Positions 47,512 through 54,757 of a stretch of DNA of 64,000 nucleotides are shown piece by piece; within the stretch, counting starts at the first letter, position 1, and every line of letters begins with the position of its first letter. Position numbers and translations under genes: made by a program. Source of the stretch: Thalassotalea euphylliae (GTDB lineage Bacteria; Pseudomonadota; Gammaproteobacteria; Enterobacterales; Alteromonadaceae); assembly GCF_003390335.1 (NCBI RefSeq), contig NZ_QUOU01000001.1, positions 1,798,001-1,862,000 on the forward strand. Reading direction: 5' to 3'. Below the pieces are notes generated by a model, which was not told the DNA's origin, did no database searches, and was given only the letters and a program-made list of their open reading frames with translations.

Positions 47512-47813
47512 GTTCAATTGGTGGATTATAAAACAGCTCAGCGAAACTTACAATTTGTACGGATACGTGACGGATGATGGAGGATGAGATTATGCACCTG
47601 TTTAGTTTTTCATCTTAACAAACTTGATAGTTGTGCGTTCACTGCCGAATACGCAGCCGAGGAAATTCAAAGTGCACAAAATGCTTGAAATATAGGCTAG
47701 TATGTCAACGCTTTGACTGGAAAATAGACAATAACGTTACGGTTTGTAATTCACTATTTTTTTTCCTTTTGATTTTGATAGCATCAAAGCGACTGAAAAA
47801 CAGGAATTAAATT
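47512..47813. other. Region upstream of cas1, includes degenerate CRISPR repeat
   Basis: This 302-base gap must contain the cas1 promoter. The ribosome binding site AGGAA precedes ATG 47814. Besides the repeat relic at 47637 nothing is recognised. It has no match to the conserved array leader blocks. Confidence 0.5.
47637..47664 (+). repeat. Solitary degenerate CRISPR repeat upstream of cas1
   Basis: The first 11 nt (GTTCACTGCCG) are identical to the CRISPR repeat, and 22 of 28 positions match by eye. The stem is partly broken (CTGCC versus CGCAG). It also contains GCCGAGG, as at the 3' end of the loop insert. It lies 150 bases before cas1, in the same orientation as the arrays. Confidence 0.6.
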
Positions 47814-48770
47814 ATGGATGATTTTTCGCCTAGCGATATGAAGTCAATTCTGCATTCCAAGCGCGCGAATATGTTCTACCTTGAATACTGCCGCGTGATG
47901 CAAAAAGATGGCAGGGTGCTCTACCTCACAGAGGCCGACAAAGAAAACCAATATTTCAATATTCCTATCGCCAACACCACGGTGTTACTGCTCGGCAACG
48001 GTACTTCTATTACGCAAGCGGCCATGCGTATGCTAGCTCAAGCAGGAGTGCTGGTTGGCTTTACTGGCGGCGGTGGTACGCCACTGCACATGGCTTGTGA
48101 AGTTGAGTGGTTCACACCACAGAGTGAATATCGACCCACAGAATACCTTCAAGCTTGGCTCCAATTCTGGTTTGATGATGAAAAGCGCTTAGCCGCTGCG
48201 AAACAATTCCAACAAGCCCGTATCGCGTATCTTGAAAAAGTGTGGCGTCGCGATCGCGAATTAAAAACAGAAGGCTTTGATTTCAATAACATCAATGTGC
48301 AAAACGCACTTGGCACCTTTAATCAGCGCACAGACCAAGCAACAAAGCCACAGGAATTATTGCTAACTGAAGCACAACTGACCAAAGTGCTTTATAAATT
48401 CGCTGCGAACTCAACCAATACCCAAGGCTTTAAGCGTCAGCACAACAGTACCGACAAAGCTAACGACTTTTTAAACCATGGTAATTATTTAGCTTATGGT
48501 TTAGCAGCCAGTTGTTTATGGGTACTGGGCATTCCTCATGGCTTTGCTGTAATGCATGGTAAAACACGGCGCGGCGCGCTAGTTTTTGATATTGCCGACT
48601 TGATTAAAGACGCCATCGTGCTGCCATGGGCCTTCGTTTGCGCCAAAGAAAACGCTACCGAACAAGAATTTCGCCAACAAGTACTGCAAGCCTTTACTGA
48701 TCATAAAGCCTTAGATTTTATGTTTGATACGGTGAAAGGCGTAGCTCTCTACAATAGTAAAGAGCAGTAA
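47814..48770 (+). CDS. cas1: CRISPR adaptation integrase Cas1, subtype I-F
   Basis: The 318-residue Cas1f begins with a small N-terminal beta domain (RVLYLTEADKENQYFNIPIANTTVLLLGNGTSIT). The catalytic alpha-helical domain has metal ligands including His in AVMHGKTRRGA (about residue 248) and Asp in LVFDIADLIKD (about 259-262). With the Cas2 domain of the next gene it integrates new spacers at the leader-proximal repeat. A 325-base gap separates it from cas2-3, unusually long for this subtype. Repeat-derived sequences lie on both sides of it. Confidence 0.96.
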   Translation: MDDFSPSDMKSILHSKRANMFYLEYCRVMQKDGRVLYLTEADKENQYFNIPIANTTVLLLGNGTSITQAAMRMLAQAGVLVGFTGGGGTPLHMACEVEWFTPQSEYRPTEYLQAWLQFWFDDEKRLAAAKQFQQARIAYLEKVWRRDRELKTEGFDFNNINVQNALGTFNQRTDQATKPQELLLTEAQLTKVLYKFAANSTNTQGFKRQHNSTDKANDFLNHGNYLAYGLAASCLWVLGIPHGFAVMHGKTRRGALVFDIADLIKDAIVLPWAFVCAKENATEQEFRQQVLQAFTDHKALDFMFDTVKGVALYNSKEQ

Positions 48771-48774
48771 AAAC

Positions 48775-48795
48775 AGCTGCCTGTGCGGCAGTGAA
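48775..48795 (-). repeat. 21-nt CRISPR repeat fragment, inverted, 5 bases after cas1
   Basis: A perfect 21-nt match to the reverse complement of the CRISPR repeat, including the whole hairpin, starts just after the cas1 stop codon. On the cas mRNA it folds as CTGCC-TGTGC-GGCAG, the same stem sequence Cas6f recognises, with a complementary loop. The 5' and 3' ends of the repeat are missing. Confidence 0.9.
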
Positions 48796-49033
48796 TACCT
48801 AAGGTTTGTAATTATCATTCTAAGCTACATTTGCTGTAGTACTTTTAGTGTAGCAATTTTATTTGAAAAATATAGGCTCAAATATTTTAGTATTGTATTT
48901 ATCGGAACTTGATTTTTAAAAGAACACATATAGTCTTTTTAATAGGGCGGAATATAACCAGCGTATGTATTCACTGGCACTGATTCTTAGCCCTTGGATG
49001 CGACATTTGGTATATGCCGTAGTCATCAAGGGG

Positions 49034-49061
49034 GCTGCTATTTTACTTGTGCAATAGCAGC
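49034..49061 (+). promoter_or_regulatory. Hairpin in cas2-3 5' leader
   Basis: GCTGCTATT and AATAGCAGC form a perfect 9-bp stem with a 10-nt loop, about 15 bases before the cas2-3 ribosome binding site (AAAAGGA). It could modulate translation or transcription of the effector genes relative to cas1. Confidence 0.45.
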
Positions 49062-49095
49062 TTTACCCTGACTCGAAAAGGATTTGTTAAAAAAT

Positions 49096-52029
49096 ATGAT
49101 GGTCACCTTTGTCTCGCAATGCGAGAAAAATGCGCTCAAGAAAACCCGCCGTGTACTCGACGCCTTTGCTAACCGCATTGGCGATAACACTTGGCAGACG
49201 CTTATTACCGAGGACAGCCTACTGACTGTTAAAAAAATGCTGCGCCAAACCGCCACCAAAAGCACGGCAGTAAGCTGCCATTGGATACGATCACGTTCAC
49301 GCAGCCAATTTTTATGGGTAGTAGGCAATAAACGAAAGTTTAATAATGAAGGTATGGTGCCAGTGAATAGTACCCAAGTTGTAGATATTAAAATGGACGA
49401 AACTAAAATTATGAATACAGTTGCCTACGCTAACACGAATAAACAGTTATTAACTCATCACTTGTTTGCGGTTGGTTTTGTTGCATCTCAGTTGATCAAG
49501 CGAATGATTAAATCTGATGATGTGAAATATTTTGAAAAGCTGGCATTTGTTGCTGGTTGTTTGCACGATATTGGCAAGCTGGATCCTGAATTTCAATCTT
49601 GGCTAAATGGCTTGTTAGAAAAAAACAAGCATGCGGAGGAAACGGCTGACGGTGTGCATATTGAAAAGGGTAAGTTCTCATGGGAAAAACATGCCAGCCA
49701 TAACGAAATTTCTCTGTTGATGTATCACCTAATCAATGATGAATCGAACAAGGTAATTAACGCTAAAAGCAAAAATTCGATTAAACACGTTATTTATTGG
49801 CATCATGCCAAGCGCTTTAGAAAAGAAGACTTACCAAACTTAGAATACATATACAAAAAGCTCGCTAAAAGTTTAGGTAACATCAAGTTTAAAGATTTCT
49901 ATCAGGCAACACTTTCTTTAATTGAACAAACCAACCAACTAAGCAAGGATTACGGTGTCGATCTTGAAGTAGAAGGGCTGTTAAAAACACTCGATAGAGA
50001 TAAGTTTGAAGATATTTCCACGATAAAGTTGCCTGATTATAAAAAATATTCCCGTATCCACGAGGATGTTGACGAGTATTTAAGTGATGTGGTTGTGAAT
50101 GCCAGAAATAACTTAATTCGCGCGGCTGTAATCAGTGCAGATCGGTTAGTCTCTCAGCTAAGTGGTGAGCAGCTAGAGTATCATATTGAAGAACAAACTC
50201 TTAACCATCTGCTTGATAGCGCTTTGTTAAAAGACAGGGGGTTAACAACACATATCAAAGCTTGTTTAGCTGAATTTGAGAAAAATTATCCCGATAGTGA
50301 GCGAAATAAAGCACAGCAAGAAGTTGCTGCTCAATTAGCTGAGGTAGACGATGATAGCCACGTAAAGGTGTTAAATGGCCCCGCTGGCTGTGGCAAAACA
50401 AAAATCGCGCTTGAGTGGGCATTAAATACTCATGCTAAGAAAATCATTTGGGTATGCCCGCGAGTGCAAGTGTGTCAAGGGCTGTTCAAAGACTTAACCA
50501 GTCAAGCGTATCTTCCCAGCGCACAAGTCGAAATTAATACCGGTGAATTCAAATTTATCAATAGCGATAAGTGTGAGACACCAGTTGGTCAAGAATTCTC
50601 TGGTGATGTTGTACTGACGACTATAGACCAAGTGATTAATGCGATCACAACCCACCGCAACGTAACTAACCTTGTCGAGTTTATGAATGCCCATATTGTA
50701 TTTGATGAATTCCACGAATATATCAATATGCCAGCTTTTAATTTGCTCTATGCCGAGTTAATTCAGGCGAAAAAGTGGCAGGGGAGCCAAGCAAATACGC
50801 TGTTGGTGTCAGCAACGCCCAATCACTATTTTATTCGAGAATTCTTGGATATTGATGACATTGTGAATATGCCAAGCTTTAATCAAAGCAAGTATCAAAT
50901 TCAATTCCAGCGGTATTACGAAGCATTTTGCGATGATACTCACCCACTGTATCAACTACAGCCAAGCGATAAGAAGACCTTTGTTATCAGTAATGTTGCA
51001 ACAACAGCTCAACTTGCCTTTATTGAGCATCAGCAGAACGAAAACGCTGTATTACTGCATTCAAAATTTAAAAAAGCAGATAAGTTGTCGTTGTTTACGC
51101 GTGTATTTGACGCGTTTAAACAACAGGGTAGTGGCGAATATGATGTGCTACGAAGTGGCCCAATTGTACAGGCATCACTGAATATTAGCTGTGATGCAAT
51201 GACAACGGAATTTACCAATGCTGAAAACAGCTTACAACGACTTGGTCGTTTGGATCGCTTTGGTGAAAACAAAGAGGTAAATCAGCTTATGATTGCGGTT
51301 CCAGAGTCAATACATTCGGGTAAAGGCAACGGTGCGTGTGCACGATTTTTAGGTCGTTTATTTAGCTTCCAGTCAGCTAAAGCATGGTATCAGTTTTTAC
51401 TTGAGCAAGAAGTAGAGGGAAAAGTACAAACAATTACTGATATTTATGCGCTTTACACTAACTTCTACAAATCAAGCCGAGGACTTCAAGCTGTAGAAGA
51501 AGACTTTCTTGCCGCACTAAAGAAAAGTACACAGATTATTGATGCCAAAGTGCACGACCCTCTATCAGCTCCTAAAAGAAAGGTTGCCGATAAAAAGCAA
51601 GCCATTAAAACAAGTTCACTGCGCGGAGACAATCGCTTTGTCAATATGGTGCTGTGTGACCTGACAGATAGCAAGCAACCCAAAATATTAGACGAATATG
51701 TTAATACCACTAGCGAACAAGGTGGCTTAACTGAATCACTCGATCTCATTCGAAATACAGGGTTAATTGATTATGTCGCACAAAAAGACAGCCGAATTAA
51801 TGAAAATACCTTAGTGAAAGGCATTAAAGCGAATCAAATTAACAAACGTAAAATGCTAATCGAAGGTGCAGCAACCAGCCCAGAAAATGCCATTTATTTA
51901 AGCTACATCAAGTCAGATCTTGAGAAAATAGGCGAGTCTGTTGCTCATCAAGAAGCTATTTATTATGCCATTTGTGACAAGCAAGCAATTGGCAAACTTT
52001 CAATCAATCAGTTTATGGAAACTGAATAA
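49096..52029 (+). CDS. cas3: Cas2-Cas3 fusion nuclease-helicase, subtype I-F
   Basis: This 977-residue fusion has an N-terminal Cas2 domain, residues 1-95 (TFVSQCEKNALKKTRRVLDA, WQTLITEDSL, AVSCHWIRSRS). A Cas3 HD nuclease follows (HHLFAVGF; CLHDIGK near residue 156; KHASHNEISLL). The superfamily 2 helicase has Walker A GPAGCGKTK near 427, DEFH box near 535, LLVSATP, and motif VI LQRLGRLDRF near 715. It degrades DNA recognised by Cascade and joins Cas1 in adaptation. Start ATG 49096 gives the family N-terminus; a TTG at 49084 is too near the ribosome binding site. cas7fv follows after 22 bases. Confidence 0.95.
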   Translation: MMVTFVSQCEKNALKKTRRVLDAFANRIGDNTWQTLITEDSLLTVKKMLRQTATKSTAVSCHWIRSRSRSQFLWVVGNKRKFNNEGMVPVNSTQVVDIKMDETKIMNTVAYANTNKQLLTHHLFAVGFVASQLIKRMIKSDDVKYFEKLAFVAGCLHDIGKLDPEFQSWLNGLLEKNKHAEETADGVHIEKGKFSWEKHASHNEISLLMYHLINDESNKVINAKSKNSIKHVIYWHHAKRFRKEDLPNLEYIYKKLAKSLGNIKFKDFYQATLSLIEQTNQLSKDYGVDLEVEGLLKTLDRDKFEDISTIKLPDYKKYSRIHEDVDEYLSDVVVNARNNLIRAAVISADRLVSQLSGEQLEYHIEEQTLNHLLDSALLKDRGLTTHIKACLAEFEKNYPDSERNKAQQEVAAQLAEVDDDSHVKVLNGPAGCGKTKIALEWALNTHAKKIIWVCPRVQVCQGLFKDLTSQAYLPSAQVEINTGEFKFINSDKCETPVGQEFSGDVVLTTIDQVINAITTHRNVTNLVEFMNAHIVFDEFHEYINMPAFNLLYAELIQAKKWQGSQANTLLVSATPNHYFIREFLDIDDIVNMPSFNQSKYQIQFQRYYEAFCDDTHPLYQLQPSDKKTFVISNVATTAQLAFIEHQQNENAVLLHSKFKKADKLSLFTRVFDAFKQQGSGEYDVLRSGPIVQASLNISCDAMTTEFTNAENSLQRLGRLDRFGENKEVNQLMIAVPESIHSGKGNGACARFLGRLFSFQSAKAWYQFLLEQEVEGKVQTITDIYALYTNFYKSSRGLQAVEEDFLAALKKSTQIIDAKVHDPLSAPKRKVADKKQAIKTSSLRGDNRFVNMVLCDLTDSKQPKILDEYVNTTSEQGGLTESLDLIRNTGLIDYVAQKDSRINENTLVKGIKANQINKRKMLIEGAATSPENAIYLSYIKSDLEKIGESVAHQEAIYYAICDKQAIGKLSINQFMETE

Positions 52030-52051
52030 GTAACCTCAGTAAGGAAAAATC

Positions 52052-52999
52052 ATGGAAAAGGTAACAGGCATTAAAAGTGTCGATTTTAAAGTTATTGCAC
52101 TTGGTCATGGCGTTGTTAATTGGAACGGGCCTACGACATTAACAGGTAATGGCGGTCAAACGGTTGATAACCATACGTTGCCTAAGCTAAGAGGCTATAC
52201 CAATCTCACAGGAAAAATTAAAGAAGAGACAGGTTACAAATACAAAAAAGAAGCAACGGATATAGATTTTAAAGATAACCCTCTCTATATCAGCCAAAAC
52301 TGTATTCGCCATCACCTGTTTAAATCGCAGTCGTTTGATTTGCATTATGCGAAAAAAACAAATTTACAACAAGTACTTGCTTCAATTACTGGTTTAGTTC
52401 GTGGCTATGTCGTGCCAGCGACACAAAACAAACGCACAAGCCCGTTATTAATTGAAGACTTTGTTGATCAATTGGGTAATGGTAATTTTGAGCAATTTGG
52501 TCAAGCGGGGGAGAGAGACAATTCGTCTTTCTTTTCGAAAACGACCTTTGGCGATACTCAATATATTTCTTACGGTTCGATCAGTATTGAGCAATTGCAG
52601 TTTATCTCGCTCGATAAAAAGTTTGATCGTGAAGCTATGGAAATTAAGGAAGGCCAAGGCGAAGAGATAGCACAAGAGATTCAGGCATTTATTCACTCAT
52701 TAAATCCAGAACTAACGCCTAAAGCAACTTTCCATAAAAACTATGTTCGTAGCGGCACTATTTTTGAAGAGGGCGAAGTGGGGATTTTACTCAATGATGA
52801 TGCAATAAAAGCACTCGTTGGTTATACGCTTAGCTTAATCTCTGAGCTGTCTATTCGTCAGGCAAAATCTTATATGTATGTTGATAGCGTTATTGTTGAC
52901 TACAACGACAGCCATAAAATGATGCGCATTAAACGCGATGAAGCCAGCATTTCAGAAGTGCCAGAATCTAACTTTGCCAGCTACTTTTATGCTAAGTAG
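52052..52999 (+). CDS. cas7fv: Cas7fv, backbone subunit of minimal type I-F2 Cascade
   Basis: This 315-residue protein begins EKVTGIKSVDFKVIALGHGVV-NWNGPTTLTG and has LPKLRGYTNLTGKIKEETGYKYKK, ISQNCIRHHLF, TGLVRGYVVPATQNKRTSPLL and a C-terminal SHKMMRIKRDE. I recognise this as the Cas7fv described in the Shewanella putrefaciens I-Fv complex. It polymerises along the crRNA spacer. In this subtype the Cas7 filament and Cas5fv replace the missing large and small subunits. The ribosome binding site AAGGAA precedes ATG 52052. It is the first of three tightly packed Cascade genes. Confidence 0.93.
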   Translation: MEKVTGIKSVDFKVIALGHGVVNWNGPTTLTGNGGQTVDNHTLPKLRGYTNLTGKIKEETGYKYKKEATDIDFKDNPLYISQNCIRHHLFKSQSFDLHYAKKTNLQQVLASITGLVRGYVVPATQNKRTSPLLIEDFVDQLGNGNFEQFGQAGERDNSSFFSKTTFGDTQYISYGSISIEQLQFISLDKKFDREAMEIKEGQGEEIAQEIQAFIHSLNPELTPKATFHKNYVRSGTIFEEGEVGILLNDDAIKALVGYTLSLISELSIRQAKSYMYVDSVIVDYNDSHKMMRIKRDEASISEVPESNFASYFYAK

Positions 53000-53008
53000 G
53001 AGTCGTAC

Positions 53009-54025
53009 ATGAGAATCATGATTGAATATGAGTCATCATGGCGAAACTCATTTTTAGATGGCAGTAATAACGAACCTTTGCCTAAAGCAGGCCGAAAATT
53101 CATCGCTTCAATGACGAATTTGAAAAAGCCTGAAAACTTTAAAAAACGCGATATTTCAATAGATACCGTGATGGGCGTGTTAAATCGTTTAATTGGCGAT
53201 CAACGAAAGTTATATCAAGCAAGAAATGCTACTGACTATTTTTTTAGAGAGATAGAGCCGTTAGTGACTTTTAATGATGATGTTAAGGTTGTTAACAATG
53301 AGATGACCTATATTCGCAATATCACAGGTAGTACAGATCAAAATTCATATACTGGGATGATAAAGGTAAAAGATCCTATTTTTCTATCGGATTATAGCCG
53401 TGAATTTTGGGGAGTTCTTGCCTTAGATATAGAGCAACTTTGCCAGTTTATTATTCAGCAAACAGAAGTCACGGCCACTACAACGGCTGACCCTTTAAAT
53501 ATTATTGGTAAACTTGAAGAGTTAAATAAACTAAAGCCCATAGAGAGTAAGGATAATGTTCAATCCGCTTTTAACATTTTACAAACTAAGTTTGAAAAAT
53601 TTAAAGGGGTGAATAACAAAGGTCTAGTTTTACCTATATCGCTCTACTGCTCAGCACTTTATTTGCAGCTTGAACTACTATCGCGTAAATATGATATGAG
53701 TTCGGCTAAAACTAAAGCAGGAGGCATTAGTGGTATATCTAATAATGGCTTTACTAAAAAAGACTTTATGAGTCGATATACCTCGGGCGACAAGAAAAAG
53801 ATCTGGGGTAACCCTTATATCTTTGAAGAGTATGTTAAAGGCGAAGGAAAAAACAAGCAACTGATGACCAAAGCGAGTGGTAAGTTAGAGATTGTTTTAA
53901 ATGTAAGTCGCGATAAAGCCAAAGAAATTAAGTCACTCATTGAAAATGCAGGCGTATCTAGTTTTTACTTGGGTAAAAAGGGGCTTGCTTACGTTAAAGA
54001 CATAAAAACAAGGGAGGAGCTTTAA
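53009..54025 (+). CDS. cas5fv: Cas5fv, 5'-handle and PAM-recognition subunit of type I-F2 Cascade
   Basis: This 338-residue protein has an N-terminal RRM-like part (MRIMIEYESSWRNSFLDGSN, KDISIDTVMGVLNRLIGDQRKLYQAR) and a central alpha-helical insertion, residues about 120-230. C-terminal blocks are KKDFMSRYTSGDKKKIWGNPYIFEEYVKG and LNVSRDKAKEIKSLIENAGVSSFYLGKKGLAYV. In I-F2 the helical domain takes over the role of Cas8f in PAM contact (known from S. putrefaciens). AGGAG lies 6 bases before ATG 53009. The stop codon overlaps the cas6f start (TAATG). Confidence 0.92.
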   Translation: MRIMIEYESSWRNSFLDGSNNEPLPKAGRKFIASMTNLKKPENFKKRDISIDTVMGVLNRLIGDQRKLYQARNATDYFFREIEPLVTFNDDVKVVNNEMTYIRNITGSTDQNSYTGMIKVKDPIFLSDYSREFWGVLALDIEQLCQFIIQQTEVTATTTADPLNIIGKLEELNKLKPIESKDNVQSAFNILQTKFEKFKGVNNKGLVLPISLYCSALYLQLELLSRKYDMSSAKTKAGGISGISNNGFTKKDFMSRYTSGDKKKIWGNPYIFEEYVKGEGKNKQLMTKASGKLEIVLNVSRDKAKEIKSLIENAGVSSFYLGKKGLAYVKDIKTREEL

Positions 54026-54582
54026 TGGATCATTATATTGATATCAAGCTAATGCCAGATGCTGAAATGCCTGAAAACGTACTTATGAACAAAGTTTATA
54101 CCAAGCTACATAAGGTACTTTTTGATTTTAACGCTGATAACATTGGCGTCAGCTTTCCAGAGTACCGTATCAAACTAGGTAAGTTACTTAGACTTCATGG
54201 TGATCTTGCGATATTAAATGATTTACAAGGTACTGATTGGTTAGGAGGCTTAGGCAGAGGTTACTGTAAAGTATCATCAATTTTGCCAGTACCGATTGAT
54301 GCTAAGCACAGAACCGTATCGCGTAAGCAAACTACCATGTCTCAAGCCAAATTAAGACGATTAAAAGCAAGAGGCTCAATTTCCTCGGCAGCAGAAGAAA
54401 AAGCCTATATCGCTAAAATGTTTACCCAAGGCATAGATAACCCATATTTAGAGCTTGAAAGTGGCTCTAATGGGCATAAGCACAGACGCTTTATTCAATT
54501 TGGTGAATTAACTGATCAGCCAATAGCAGGTAAATTTGATCATTTTGGTTTAAGTAAACTTGCCACTATTCCTTGGTTTTAA
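54025..54582 (+). CDS. cas6f: Cas6f (Csy4) crRNA endoribonuclease
   Basis: This 185-residue Cas6f starts MDHYIDIKLMPDAEMPENVL, with the catalytic His at residue 29 (KLHKVL), as in Pseudomonas Csy4. An Arg/Lys-rich helix (SQAKLRRLKARGSISSAAE, residues about 109-127) binds the repeat stem major groove; the C-terminal FDHFGLSKLATIPWF completes the fold. It cleaves the repeat 3' of the CTGCC/GGCAG stem, leaving the 8-nt handle CTTAGAAA, and stays on the 3' hairpin. It overlaps cas5fv by one base and is followed by the leader of array 2. Confidence 0.95.
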   Translation: MDHYIDIKLMPDAEMPENVLMNKVYTKLHKVLFDFNADNIGVSFPEYRIKLGKLLRLHGDLAILNDLQGTDWLGGLGRGYCKVSSILPVPIDAKHRTVSRKQTTMSQAKLRRLKARGSISSAAEEKAYIAKMFTQGIDNPYLELESGSNGHKHRRFIQFGELTDQPIAGKFDHFGLSKLATIPWF

Positions 54583-54611
54583 TACTTAGTTAATAGTGTT
54601 TACTTATATTT

Positions 54612-54641
54612 AAAGGGTAATCATTTTACCCTTTATTTTTG
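54612..54641 (+). terminator. Hairpin after cas6f, possible intrinsic terminator overlapping leader 2
   Basis: AAAGGGTAA and TTTACCCTTT flank TCAT and are followed by ATTTTTG, 30 bases after the cas6f stop codon. The right arm coincides with the conserved leader block. Array 1's leader lacks the left arm, so the stem is specific to the end of the cas operon. Confidence 0.5.
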
Positions 54642-54757
54642 ATCTTTAAAAATTAGTAATATTATCAATAACATAAAAGTAGGTGAAAAATTTGGGTAAA
54701 AAAGATAAATAACCTTGTAGCCCTTGTTGTTGCTTATTTTTTTGTTAACATTCTATT
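54626..54757 (+). promoter_or_regulatory. Leader of CRISPR array 2
   Basis: Homologous to the array 1 leader: TTACCCTTTATTTTTG begins 132 bases, and TTTGGGTAAAAAAG 67 bases, before the first repeat, the same distances as in array 1. CTATT abuts the repeat in both. Confidence 0.8.

Noticed and set aside
48965..48990. TTCACTGGCACTGATTCTTAG looks like a shortened CRISPR repeat
   Set aside because: The similarity needs a gap and the stem is absent; too weak compared with the clear matches at 47637 and 48775.
47814..54582. The missing cas8f could mean a broken type I-F locus
   Set aside because: The Cas7fv and Cas5fv sequences are those of the I-F2 subtype, which naturally lacks the large subunit.
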